A stretch of 64,000 nucleotides of DNA, taken from the NCBI GenBank assembly GCA_038373865.1, contig JAXGGA010001686.1, positions 62,001 to 126,000 of the forward strand. The letters run 5' to 3'. The notes beneath the pieces are model-generated. The model did no database searches and had not been told where the DNA came from. It was given only the letters and a program-made list of their open reading frames with translations. This document shows, piece after piece, positions 24,512 to 36,459 of this stretch (positions are counted from its first letter, which is position 1; each line of letters opens with the position of its first letter). Position numbers and translations under genes: made by a program. The stretch is from Uloborus plumipes (Eukaryota > Arthropoda > Arachnida > Araneae > Uloboridae).

Positions 24512-24897
24512 CACTATTAAAAATTCAGGAAGCTTTTACGGTAAATGTTACTATAAAATGTAGCGTTTACCGTACAGAAATTTTTTACAGTGAATTGTAC
24601 CGATAAAAAAATGCGATTGCAGCGCCAGTTGATCACCACGTGACTTACTGTGAGATGCAGATAACACCTTATTTCCGCTCTTGTGATGTGTCTCATCTGG
24701 TATCGTGGATCGTAGTAAAGCAGTGTGAAAAAATTGGGCCCCGGGTTCGAACCTTGTCGTTCGTATCTCGCGCTTTTTAAATCTCGTTTTCTCTTCCCTA
24801 AAATTTTACAGTAAAAAAATATTTTACGGTAAAAGTTACTGGCAACATGGATGCCAGTAACTTTTATCGGAAAATTTCTGGAAAATTTAAAACAGTG
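24512..24897. mobile_element. MITE with TA flanks and an internal tRNA-like B box (386 bp)
   Basis: The ends CACTATTAAAAATTCAGGA and, inverted, CACTGTTTTAAATTTTCCAG are imperfect inverted repeats flanked by TA. Subterminal TTTTACGGTAAA/TTTACCGT and TTTTACAGT words recur at both ends. The middle contains a perfect B-box-like GGTTCGAACC at 24744-24753, with tRNA-like sequence leading into it, so a tRNA-derived segment may be embedded. The 134-codon minus frame crossing it is a by-product. Confidence 0.65.
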
Positions 24898-25966
24898 TAA
24901 CACATTTTTATGTGCTTGCAAGGTACCGATAGCACCGTTATGCTATCCACAGACTGCAGTTTCGTTCTTATTGTGGACTGATCAGTCTGGAATAGACAAT
25001 AACCGAGGTAGAGGCTGGAGAAGAGAAGCCCTCTCATTGAAGCAGAGAGTGTCAGCAAATTAGTAGCTAAAATAACTTTAGCACACTAAAGAGAGACCGA
25101 AGTAATGGTACGATTTAACTCGTAAATTGATGACAAAACTTGGGTATTTGGGTAGTAGATTGTCTCCCTTAAGCCATGGCTAACGCAGGTCTACTTGTTG
25201 GCACTTGCAGCTTCAATGAAAGAACATCTACCTCCAGCTCGGTTATTGTATATTTCAGACAAATGAGTTCACAATAAGGAAGAAACAGCAGTTTTTCTGG
25301 AAAGCATTACCGGGCTGTCAGTGAATGGAAAGTAGGTGTACTGTAACCCTTGCTTAAAAGCGTAACTTACTACTTAAAAACTCAAGCTTTGCTTTCGACA
25401 ATTGGATCGGACCATTGCTGAGGTCCCTCACTGCTGAACTAAATTTACTTGAGCTTGTTAGTACTATCAGCTTTAATAAGATAACATCTGGTTCCAGGTT
25501 GGCTATTGTCTGTTCCAGACAGATGATTCAACAATAAGAACGGTGCAGCAATATCACCACAGAATCAAAAGTTTAAAATTTGTGCTGATGGCAGTATTGA
25601 ACTCGATGTGCGACTTGGTGCTTTGTATGAAAGAATGTTATATGCACGTTTTCATTCGTAGTTTTGACTCTCAAGTTGATCCTCTGTAAGGAAAGATGCT
25701 AAAATAATAGATACTACACAACTGTCAATACTACACAATAATATGACGTGACACGTTGATGCATATGACACTATACACGCTTTTACATTTCTGTAAAGAG
25801 TTGGACATGAGCTTCCAATACCAATATGACTCACAGTTTTGCATTTACGTTGCTAGTATTGACACAGGTAATTAGTAATTTAGTCAATTCCAAACATATT
25901 TTTAAAATGTAAAACATTTCAAAACAAAAACACAGCTTATATGTGTTACACTCATTACTAATTATC
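24898..25966. other. AT-rich stretch with no recognised gene
   Basis: Two loosely similar blocks (about 25190-25280 and 25440-25540: cttgttngcacttgcag/cttgttagtactatcag, then a ttattgt-tttcagacaaatgagttcacaataag-like block) suggest an old duplication with a period of about 255 bp. No gene is recognised. Confidence 0.35.
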
Positions 25967-25974
25967 ATTATAAG

Positions 25975-26162
25975 CAGTAGCGTACATAGACTAAGATGCG
26001 CTCCCCCGCAAGATTTATAAGTGCGCCCCTGCCCCCTGTTAAAATATAAAAAAAATATTTTCCCCGTGTAACTCATAGGGCTATTTTTATGGATCGAGCG
26101 CCCTCAATCGTCTTGCGCCCCCCCGCGCCGCGGGGGTTGCGGGGGCGCTATGTACGCCACTG
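25975..26162. mobile_element. hAT MITE, copy 2 (188 bp)
   Basis: Same family as 18699-18872. The ends CAGTAGCGTACATAG and, inverted, CAGTGGCGTACATAG are flanked by a perfect 8-bp duplication, attataag (25967-25974 and 26163-26170). The right part holds a GC-only stretch (ccccgcgccgcggggg) that can fold. Non-coding. Confidence 0.93.
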
Positions 26163-26170
26163 ATTATAAG

Positions 26171-26845
26171 CATAATTTGTTTGCAGTAAATTATAATTCA
26201 AGCACTTAGAAGGTCAAATATACTGCTCATGATTTTACTTAGAAAGAACGTCGAAGAATAAAAATGAAGTTGATTTATAAACTGTTTATTGCGTACCGCA
26301 TTAATATATCCATCTTTTTCTTACCGTTATTCTGTCCGTATATTACAATCCTCTCATAAATTCAGGTTTAAAAATATGCCTAATTTATACATGACATGAA
26401 TTGAAAATATCATTAATGCGTTGTTTTAGTATACTTAAATGATATCTTACAACCTTGAAACTTTTACGCGTAGAGTTAAGAGTTTTGCTTTTCTTCCTTC
26501 CGTTTCATAAAAAAGGACCTGAATCAGCAATTGCGATAAAATATACATATCTATTAATAGCCTCAACGATGCGTGAAATTTTAACAGACAAAGTGCTTCG
26601 AAAATTAGATAAAGACATAAGATGATAAATTTTACTTTGAAAAGTGATTTGCGCTCTCTTGAAAATTATTCATTTATAGAGGCAAGAAAAGAAGTGGCAC
26701 TCCTAAGCATGGCAGAACAATAGAAAGGTTGTCTGAATGAATTTAAATAAAATACTTATAAGTACAATTATTAATGTATATTGTATATGAGATAATTTTA
26801 AATAAGCAGTCTAGAGTTGGCATTTCATTTTCTTGGCTTTCTAGT
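26171..26845. other. AT-rich spacer, nothing recognised
   Basis: AT-rich sequence without repeat ends, RNA genes or convincing frames. Confidence 0.5.
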
Positions 26846-28465
26846 AGGGTGAGTATTGGTAAGTGCGTCCACGGGGTAAGTGCGTCCACTGGGAATTATT
26901 TGAACTGTCCTGAAATGGCTTCTGCAACGCATCGACTATGTTAGATAACTGTCTAATGATAATTTCAATAGGTAGAATTCAGGCCTAGATTCAAAAGACG
27001 AAATACAATCAGAGACAACTTAAATGTCTTCAAAAAAACTCTAAAGTAAAGATTGAGAAGGTTTTGTTTCAGTTTTTCTTGTAGTCAGACCAAGCAATTG
27101 AAGTCAAGAAATGCAAGTTGTTTCTTTTGAGTAATAGCTACTAATAACATACATGGGGTATTTCGATTAAATACTTAAACTACAAATTGTTTATATGACG
27201 GTACGCACTTTCTCTTTCTTTAAAGTAAGGTGGGGGTAAGTGTGTACCATTATGATGGGGCAAGTGCGTACCATTACGTGGAAAACCCGACTCTCGTGCT
27301 TCACCTTTAATTTTGCCTTATAACTCTTTTATAAGCCGATTATAAGTCCGACGTCATTTCCATCAAGTATTTATCTTTAAAATGAATGCGGCATAAGATT
27401 TCAATTTTATTCATTACCTCTGAAATATATTGGCTTTTAGATATCAGTAAATTTTTTGTTGAAAATAGAGATTATAAGCTATACTTAATTTAAACTAGAA
27501 TGACAAATGAAGCAATGAAATTGAGTGAAACACTAAATAAGGAACCAACTGATTCAAAAAACGAAGGTGGAGTTATGAATAAATTATATTTAAGAAAATT
27601 AAGAGCACCTTATGAAAAACTATTTCAATGTACAAGAAAAAAAAGTACAAGTATCATATGATCAATTCTTTTCTTTTTTTTCTGTTCTTTATTTTGTTTT
27701 TTCTTACTGCTGCTGATTCTAATAAGAAAAATATTTTAAAACCGTATTTATTCAAAAAAAAAAAAAAAAAACGAATTGTTCACTTGGGTCACGTAACGAT
27801 CTACCATACAAATAGAATTAAAGAAAATCACAGGGGTACGCACTTACAACAACGCTACTTGACGTACAACGTACAAGTCTCATCTTACATTTAAGAAGGG
27901 GTAATCGCGAACCCTGGCTTAAACACAGACTGCTTAATGTATTAAACCAAAATAAACTATGTAGACTATAAGTGATTAATACTAAATAAAACAACTTACA
28001 TTTGCTTACTTGGTCTAATAAGACCAAGTGACAAGAAAGGACGGAGGCAGAATCACAGACAACTCTCTCAATCTTCAAATCACAGTTGTTTGCAAGACAC
28101 GCGAGATATCATTGATTGCGTTTCATCCATGCAAGCAAGTGCTGATCTCTAGTATTAGGAATTATCCCAAGGCAACATATTTAATATGTGCCAGAAGTTT
28201 TTTCCTGCTCATATTCACATAATTTAAGGTGGACGCACTTACCCCGCTAGGTAGGGAAAGTGCGTACCTTAGAATAGGTGTCATAAACCAGGTCTTAAAA
28301 CCTATGCTTATGGTTTATTTGACATATTATATGCTCGAAAATCTTAGCAAAAGATCTGGAAAGAAAACTAAAAAAAATGTGAGTGTACAAGATTTTTCAT
28401 TAGAGCAGCATCCTTGAGAACATGAACTTTGAAAAAAAGGGTACGCATTTACCAAAACTCACCCT
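26846..28465. mobile_element. Non-autonomous DNA transposon with TAAGTGCGTACC motifs (1.6 kb)
   Basis: The ends AGGGTGAGTATTGGTAAGTG and, inverted, AGGGTGAGTTTTGGTAAATG are terminal inverted repeats. The word (T)AAGTGCGT(A/C)CC or its complement recurs at about 26859, 26877, 27237, 27260, 27835, 28230, 28256 and 28440. The rest is AT-rich filler with no transposase. The target duplication is not clear (gt/ta at the edges), so the superfamily is unassigned. Frames at 27628-28222 are not recognisable proteins. Confidence 0.72.
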
Positions 28466-29489
28466 TATAGTTTATGTCCAAAACCTGTGAATTAGAAAAA
28501 ACCTATGAAGTCTCCTGAAATTTCTTCTCTCCATTTGTCGTCATTGTTGCCAAGCATTTTTTGAGGCTGTAGGAAGGTTAAATCAAGTCACTTCATTTTA
28601 ATAATGGTATAGAGTATAAAACTCAACTTAATTTGAGAGATTTTTTTCCAAAAAGGCTTGGCGGATGCCAGTGGAACCCGTTTGATAGCCTTACCAGTGT
28701 TTGAACATTTAAGCCTTAACGCATTTTTGTTGAAAAGACATTATTATTATTTTTTTTTAATATGAAAGAAAATATGTTCAGCTGTGTTTTTGGTGGGGAG
28801 GGGGGGGTGGCGGATGGGGTTAAGAAAAAAACCCACATCAACCCAGTGAATTAGCACCCTACTATCTGTAGATTAACACATCGTTGTCTAGTCTTTTTCT
28901 TACTCTTTTAAAAAATATACGGAATGAAGTTACTACTACCAATTTATATTAAAAAAGCAATTATAATAATTGATTTAAAAAAATAAGTTTTTTTTACAGT
29001 TATTAAAGGAAAAAAAATGTTTTTAAAAACTTTTTAACCCTTTGTTTCATGCGTGCATTCTTCACTTTTTACTATTTTTCTTCTTCTGATGTATTTTGGG
29101 TGTGCTTATTTATTATTTTTTTAACACTGATTCAGATATATTTCAATTATTTACATCTTCGAACATTTTTACGCGCATTGCTTTTCTTATAATGACAGTA
29201 ATAGTTTTTCTTTCCTCGTAGCTAATTATACTTGTTTGAAAGTAAATATTATATTGGTTACCTACTTTAACTTGACAATGGTTGCTGAAGTTTATCTGCA
29301 GGATTATTTTAATCATCAACTATAAATTTTGTCATTATTAAAAAAAAAACACTTTAAATGCAAGTTTGTTGTATATACCTTAAAGAAGAGTGTGAATGAA
29401 ACCAAATTGAAAGATAGATATGATCGAAGATACACCAAAGAGAATTGGTTGAATTTCGACCGCAAAGGTTGATTGTACTTATTAAGTCT
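28466..29489. other. AT-rich stretch with no recognised gene
   Basis: A G-rich tract lies near 28790-28822. Otherwise only homopolymer runs are seen. Confidence 0.5.
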
Positions 29490-30030
29490 TCAAGGAGAAA
29501 AAGGTACTTTCATATATTACTATTCAACGAAGAATCACAATTTAATTGATTAATCTACGGATTTTTATTGGAAAACAGTTCTGCGAGAAAAAGTAAGTTC
29601 CGATTATTTCTAAGAAAAATTCAAAAGGAAGTTTTGTTATAGCCGCAACAGAATAGTTCGGAATGTTTGAAAAATTGAAAGGGGGAAACATTAATATTTT
29701 CAAACAGACAGTGGCATCTTCCCGAAAAAAGTTAGTCACAGATGTGTCTTCCTGAAGATTGTTATTTAGTATTCAAGAAGAAAAACGTACTTTCATACAA
29801 CACTACTTAACAAAGAAACATAGTTTAATTGACTAATCTACGGATTTTTAACGAAAATGTAAGTTCTGAGCACTTCTAAGAAGGGTACAAAAGAAATAAA
29901 GTTTTGTGATTGCCACAACATAAAGTTCAGTATGTTGGAAAAAGCGAAAGGGGCACTCATCAATATTTCCACCCAGATAGTGGCAACCTTCCCAAAAAGG
30001 TTGGCCACTGCAGTGTCTTTGCTTCAAAAT
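29490..30030. repeat. Tandem duplication, period about 283 bp
   Basis: Unit 1 (about 29490-29760) and unit 2 (about 29772-30030) share ordered blocks: a gtactttcata start, tttaattgantaatctacgg, a phrase around agttttgt-at-gccncaaca, and a gcaacctttccc/gcatcttcccgaaaa end. Minus-strand frames in both units (29542-29739 and 29848-30087) resemble one another in part only because the DNA is duplicated. They match no family I know. Confidence 0.75.
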
Positions 30031-31757
30031 CAAAACAAAGAGTTCTCGGGATTGTTTTTTGCAAAAATGCCTAAAAGTACACGCCACGTGCCTTAATGGG
30101 CTAACGATTAAAGGTTAACAGCTGAAATTAGTGGAAATCGATTTAAAGCGAAATATTTTCTGCTCGAAGTATTTTTGATATTATTATCTCGCTCTTAAGC
30201 TAATCACAAAGACAGAAAGAGTAGCAGCAGCTCCAACTGCAATTTTCTACAGAGCTAAAATCCGATATCCAATACAAAAATCTGGTTTATACTACCGTTG
30301 CAAAACAAGAAATAGCTCTGCAAATACAAAAGGCGAAACGATATGGAATCGATTCGGCAAAAAAGGATCTTATTTTTAAAATATTATCGAAATGAAAGAG
30401 AATTCCATTTGTTGTTTTTCGATCTCTGGCTCCGTTCCATAATCTCGGAGAGACAAAGGATTTGAATCGAACATACACAGACACAGCAGTTTGTTTTGTT
30501 TCAGATATTTTAAAAGTTTTTCGCAATCATAATGTTTTTCTCATTTTCGTGTATTTTAAATATTTAGTTTATATTCAAATTCTTAGTGCATAGCTGCATC
30601 TTTACCTTGAATCAAACTATTTTTTCTTCACCCGTAGATACTTTTTTTTGTATGGTATATAATTCATATAAGATTTTACTATTGGCAAACAATGTAGCTG
30701 TCAGTAAAAAGTATTTAGTCACTCTCATATTGATAGAATTAAAAAATAATAATAATAATAAATAAATTTAAAAAAAAACGGCGCTTGAAAGATTTTCGTT
30801 TTCTCAAAAGTTTTTTTTTTTTTTTTAATTTTTAGACTGTCCAACTTTTAAAACGAAGCCAGGTCTCGTATTACGTCACAAGTGGTGACGTCACACCACT
30901 GCTGACGCCATCAGACCGACGCATTAACCATGCCTCAAGGAATTGGCTTTTGTGATTTTATTTAGCGTTAGTATTTTATGCTTTTTTTTTTTTTTTGCTC
31001 CATCTACGCGTTTTTTCCATAAATAGTTTTTGTAACAAACATAATTTTCAATACAAGACTCCTTAGTTCTGGATTTATAGTTGGCCCTAAGTGGTCTAAT
31101 AAAAGTAACAAATGAATATTTTCCATTTATTTTGATTCCCAAATAATAGTTAATAAACATAATATTACAATGAAATATAAATTGTTCCATTGTTACGATT
31201 TTCACAAGTAGCAATTTCAATTATTCTAATACATTTCATTATGTTTACTGGTTTTCGACGCTAATAATTATATGCCTTCTAAAACGCTGTATTAATTTGA
31301 TTCTAGCATGTAGTATTAGACTATTAAAGCATTGAAATTCAAAAGTTTCTTATTCTCTGCATTACGATTTCGAGTGTTTGATGAAAATGATCAGAATAAA
31401 TAATGAATGACACCAAACTTTATTTCGGTACCTGGTACTAGAATTTCTGACAAACAATTTGTATATAATTTCAATTATTTCCTACTTCTTTCATCCTATT
31501 GTTAGCCCAATGATACAGTTAAATTTTGTTCAAATAAAATAATTGAGTGTTTTGACAACAGTAACTGGAGCAGAAGTTTTTGAGACAAAATTGCAATTTA
31601 AGAGGTTTAATAGTCCATAAACCTTGACAGTTTGAAGATTATGCTCATGCAGCAAGGGAAATAATACAAAGAGGAATGTAGACTTTATTAAGGTGTATTA
31701 GTTCTGATTTAGACGGGATTTTCAGAGGCTATTATTCCTAATCTGATGGGAATTTTT
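30031..31757. other. AT-rich stretch with balanced island 30170-30530
   Basis: 30170-30530 is less AT-rich and non-repetitive. It could be conserved non-coding DNA, but there is no direct evidence. A short CG-bearing piece at 30850-30930 has three GTGACGTCAC-like words. The rest is AT-rich with an (AAT)n run near 30745-30765. No gene is recognised. Confidence 0.35.
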
Positions 31758-31769
31758 AAGGATATGATC

Positions 31770-32065
31770 GCCGGCCACCTTGTGTAATGGTCAGATGAAT
31801 CTGACCGGGATGAGGAAGCATCGGGTTCTAGTCCCGGCTCGGGCATGGATGTACTTTCTCCTTCCCGTCCTTGTCCTTTCTCTGTGTGAATGAATGTGTT
31901 GTGAATGGCTGCATGCCCTATAAGCGGGTCTTATGACTGTGTGTTGAGCTAAATCGGGCTTCCACCTTAATGGTGCACGTGAAAACGGAAGCCGTACCTA
32001 TTCCACCTTAAATCGGGAAGCTGTATCTATTCAAGCTTTGGTACCAGAGTGGTTTTAGAAACAAC
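31770..32065 (+). mobile_element. tRNA-derived SINE, copy 2 (about 296 bp)
   Basis: The head GCCGGCCACCTTGTGTAATG resembles a tRNA 5' half with an A box. The B box GGTTCTAGTCC is at about 31824-31834. The body contains tctgtgtgaatg, a gcgggtcttatgactgtgtg block and paired aaatcggg-type repeats, and ends in acaac. Flanks aaggatatga (31758-31767) and aagaacatga (32066-32075) match at 8 of 10 positions and may be the target duplication. It is the uninterrupted relative of the SINE at 21497. Confidence 0.85.
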
Positions 32066-32075
32066 AAGAACATGA

Positions 32076-33805
32076 ACCATTGCTATCGTGAGAAATTTTG
32101 CATTAATTTTCTCATCTCTTATCGAGGCTTAAATGTAGAACATATGATGTGAAATATACATTTCAGATAAACCATGCAACACCGCTAGAAACAGCTGGTG
32201 GGAAAAAAAATGAGTGTTATTTTGGTTCATGAACAGAATCATATCACTTATTCTTACTTATTTGATTTCATTTTCTTACTATGTGCCAACTTTGATATAA
32301 CACTGGTTTACAAAGATTTTATTATATGAAACATTTACAGTGTCCCTGGGTTTAATTTTTGACGCTGATTTCAAATATCTAATCATAATCGCTCCGTCAC
32401 TCAGGGTTTTTGTGTAACCCTGGATTTAAAGTTTTCATTTTTTCCGCGTTTTCCAATATTACGCAATGATTAAACTCATAATTAACATCTAAAACCTTGT
32501 CATAAAGACAAGACATGTGGAGATAGATAGTCAAGTTTGCTGTAACTACGTTAGTAACATAGTGGTCTGTCTTCATGACAGCAATTTTCGTGATATAGGC
32601 TACATGAATTAAATTAGTTTCCGTAGTTTTATGTATGAATGCAGACATAAAGAATTTATAAATTTTTACTCTAAAGAAAATATTATAGTATACTTCATTA
32701 GTATTGTTTCTCTAATGGCTATGTTTATATTTTAATGTAAAACAGATGAGACTTGATATCAACTTTTTCGAAACTAGTGTAAAAGCAAAATACTATTGCA
32801 TGATTGAAACACGTTGCCTTGTGTACCACTAGCACATTCAGTCAAAATGAAAGAACCATATATGAAGATCCGTTACAGAACACATATCATGGGACAGTTA
32901 TTTTTGGCCTAAAATTAAATTAAACAAATTTTATTAACTACTGAAAATTTTCACGATGCCACTTTGCCCCTTGCGAATAGGATAGCAAGAGCAAAAAGTA
33001 TTTTATAAAAAAATACTGGACCTGTAATTCGACTGGCCCTCCATATTAAATTAGACCTTTCAAAAACTTTGTAACAGCTAAATTTGAATACTTAAAACCA
33101 TATTTTCCATGAATTATTGATGTCAGGCTTACAAAAAGCATCTTTGGAAGGCTATTATTGTGTAAACAATATGAGAAAATTTGCGGATTAGTGCTAGAAA
33201 TTTAAGAGGGATGATCCTGAGACCAAATACAGAAAGAAATTAACAATAGATAAGTTTTTTATTGTTGGTTGGGTATTAACCATGTATGTGAATACGCTCC
33301 TTTCTTTCAAATTTCAGTTGCATGTTACAAATCTATGGGTAATGGAGAAAAATTGTTTACGTATTTGAATTCAGTGCATTATTTTACACTAATATCAGGT
33401 ATTTTTCTCCTTTAAAAGATTTTTGTTTATGGACCAAAATAATTTATTCCATCGATTGTTTTTCAGCATCCAATGCTGGAGATTCTAAAAATATTTAAAA
33501 TACCTGTCTTCATCTTCTTCTCCCCCCCCCCCTCTTTTTTGGAGACAATGAGCGCGACGAATACTGAGTGGGATACCTTTGGTTTGACACGTTATGGAAA
33601 TGCTGATGATCGTTTTAATATGAGTATTTTTTCCCTCATAATAATAAATTTTAAAGATTTAATCAAAATTAAAGTGAACAATAATTAATACCTCCATTGT
33701 TGTTATTTAAGTTTCTTAGATATCAGTGTTTCAATAACTGACTTCCCATTTTTAAAATGTTTACTAACAGTGATGGCCCAAAGTTTGACCATACTGTTCT
33801 GCGAC
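32076..33805. other. AT-rich stretch with no recognised gene
   Basis: No repeat ends, RNA genes or recognisable frames were found. A C-tract with a T-rich continuation lies near 33520-33540. Confidence 0.5.
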
Positions 33806-34291
33806 CAGTTCCATACACATTAGGGGAGCCGATGCTAGGAACAGCTCCTCCTTTTCTGTAATTTAAGAAATAAAAAACAAAACAAACTAACATTAATTAT
33901 GTACAAACTAAAGTTGAACATTTATTGAAAATTGTTCAAGGTGTTTTTCTTTTTTGCAAAAATAGAGTTGTAGTTCACTAACAAAAAAAAAATCTTTCAC
34001 AGCTGAAAAGCTCTTATCTCGTCGAAAATTGCAGCTATTTCATGAATCAGATTCAGTTCCATACACATTAGGGGTGCCGATGCTAGGAAGAGCTACTCCT
34101 TTTCTGTGATTTAGGAAACAAAGAACAAAACAAACTAGCATTTATTATGTACAAACTAAAGTTGAACATTTATTGAAAATTGTTCAAGGTGTTTTTCTTT
34201 TTTGCAAAAATAGAGTTGTAGTTTACTAACAAAAAGAGATTTTTCAAAGCTGAAAAGTTCTTATCTCGTCGAAAATTACAGCTATTTCTTC
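33806..34291. repeat. Recent tandem duplication, period 248 bp
   Basis: Unit 1 (33806-34053) and unit 2 (34054-34291) are nearly identical over long blocks, such as the 75-base segment beginning with tatgtacaaactaaagttga. Unit 2 starts directly where unit 1 ends (cagttccatacacatt at 33806 and 34054). The high identity points to a recent event. No coding content. Confidence 0.9.
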
Positions 34292-36451
34292 AATGATTCT
34301 TATGTGGAATGAGAGAGGTTGAACGGCACACTTGGCTAAAAGGACATCATGATCTAACGGACAATTTAAAATATTGTAACTGGGGCAACGTGACCCTGTA
34401 GGCACTTGCACTGTGGTCTACCCTATACTTATAAAAAAAGAAAGAAAAAAAGAGAACGAAGCGAAAAAAAGAAGGGAAAAGAAAATGAAAGAAAGCCAAA
34501 AAACGTGGAACATTCATTTGCATTTTCGCGCATTTCGTCACTTGATTTTGATAATAATAATCAAAGGAATCTATTAAACGATACCCATAGCATTCATAAA
34601 AATAATTTTCTTGCAATATAAGGAGAAGAAAAATTCACTATTCATTAAAATTTTTATCTGTACTTTTAAACATTTTCTATTTGTATCATTAAAAAAATAC
34701 GTTGATAATGCTTTTTTAATTCAAATCTGAAGAACCTTTTGAATCTGTTTTTTTTTTTTTTTTTTTTTTAGTTTTCCATAAGCACTTCTTGGATTTCATT
34801 TTTAGGTTGTTTAAGGGCAATTCGTTGAAAGATTTTGTTAGCAATTTTTGTAACAAGATAAGCTGCTTCGCCTTAAAATATTTTCTTTCTTCTCCTTTTC
34901 TGTAATACTGAAATAATAAACTCTCCAAAATGTAATCCCTGAATATGCTGTTTTCCTAAAAAACAAAACAGAACTATTTACTTTTCTTAGAATCTTTAAA
35001 ATATTTTATGTCCCTGTGTTTCTTCTAAATTTTCTAAAGGCTTTATCTAAATATTTCTTATCTTCAAATTTCATAGCTAGTATCTTGAAAATGAAATATT
35101 CGTTTTATATTTTTAAGTTTATTTATTCTATGTTTTTGATACATATTTTCAAGCTATGTAGTATATTCATCTAAAAAAAAATTTTGTTCATTAATTCGAG
35201 TTAAACTTGTATCTTCTTTTGAACTACTAAAAAAAATTTATCAGAATGTGCAACTAAAAGGCTATTCTTTTTTATAAAACCTTTTATTTAACATGTTTTT
35301 TTTCCAAAAATAAATTTGTTGACCATTTTGTTATTGTATTTCATTTATATTAATGAATCATTTGTATACGAATGAAGATGCAAGTTTGAAACCCATAGAA
35401 TCTAAAGTAATTTCACATTAAAGTCTACTTCTTATTTCATGAACAATAAATAAATGAATAAATGACATTTTAAGGTAAAAATATTTTTTGTGAGCATTTT
35501 TGATAGAAAATATCTCGGGACGAAATTGCAAGTTTTATCTAGAAATTTAAAAATGAAGGAAAGAAAGAAAGGAAGGAAAATAAATAAAAGATATAATTTA
35601 CAGCAATCATTTTTCTTTGTCGTGATATATAAATCTAGCTGTTTTAAACAGAATTTGTACTCCAATAACACTTCTCTGCAAGATAACTCAGAAAAATTTG
35701 AATTTCTCACATTTAAGTAATAACGATTTTACTGAAAGAGTTCTATAGAATATCCAAATTTTCTTTTCTAGAACTCATTATGATACGACTGATTTGAGTT
35801 TCAAAAACCTACCTCTTTTGTAACATGGAAGATGTAGTAATTTCTAAATTCAACTATCTATAAACTAGTAAGTTTGAACATACTAGTATTTAGTATATAT
35901 TGATGAGAATAAAATACTATTGTGTGTGTTGACAAACTGTAATTTTCGACGCGACATATTTAATTTATTCAGATTTCATCATCACTAATAAAACTGTACC
36001 CGCAGACATATATATATCCTTTTGTATTCATTACCATTTTGAGCTATCCAGATCGGCTGAAACTTTAATGAAATAGAAATGCAGTCTCGAGACATTGTAT
36101 CTTTGTTAAAATTGTAGACATTTGCTTGCAAAAGCGTTGACTACACCTGCTAAATTGACCGTACTCCAATAACGGTCCAAAACGGGAACGTCCAAAAACG
36201 GTATTCGCTGTTATTGAGAAGATTTCTGATTTCTCCAGGGAGATTTCGTGTTAATTTCAGAAAGGTTTACTTTAGCTGGAAATTTTCCTGTTTTTTATCA
36301 GCCACTACTGGCAGAACTTAGGCACATTAGCTGCCCATTGCCTTCCAGGAACGTCTATGGTTTTTTATTTTTATTTTACAGTGCTCTTGCAATAATGTCG
36401 TACCCTCACTGCGGCTGGTAATTCATACACAGATGTCTATCTGCTTGCATC
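34292..36451. other. AT-rich stretch with no recognised gene
   Basis: Frames at 34347-34621 and 35432-35720 are purine/pyrimidine-biased, antisense to each other and unrecognised. A run of more than 20 T residues lies near 34749-34770. Confidence 0.5.
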
Positions 36452-36459
36452 ATCTACCT

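Noticed and set aside
24517..24921. 134-codon minus frame, one of the longest in the window
   Set aside because: It runs through a MITE from one terminal repeat to the other and reads across the B-box segment.
34406..34621. Lys/Arg/Glu-rich frame resembling a basic protein
   Set aside because: It is purine-rich low-complexity DNA with an equally open antisense frame.
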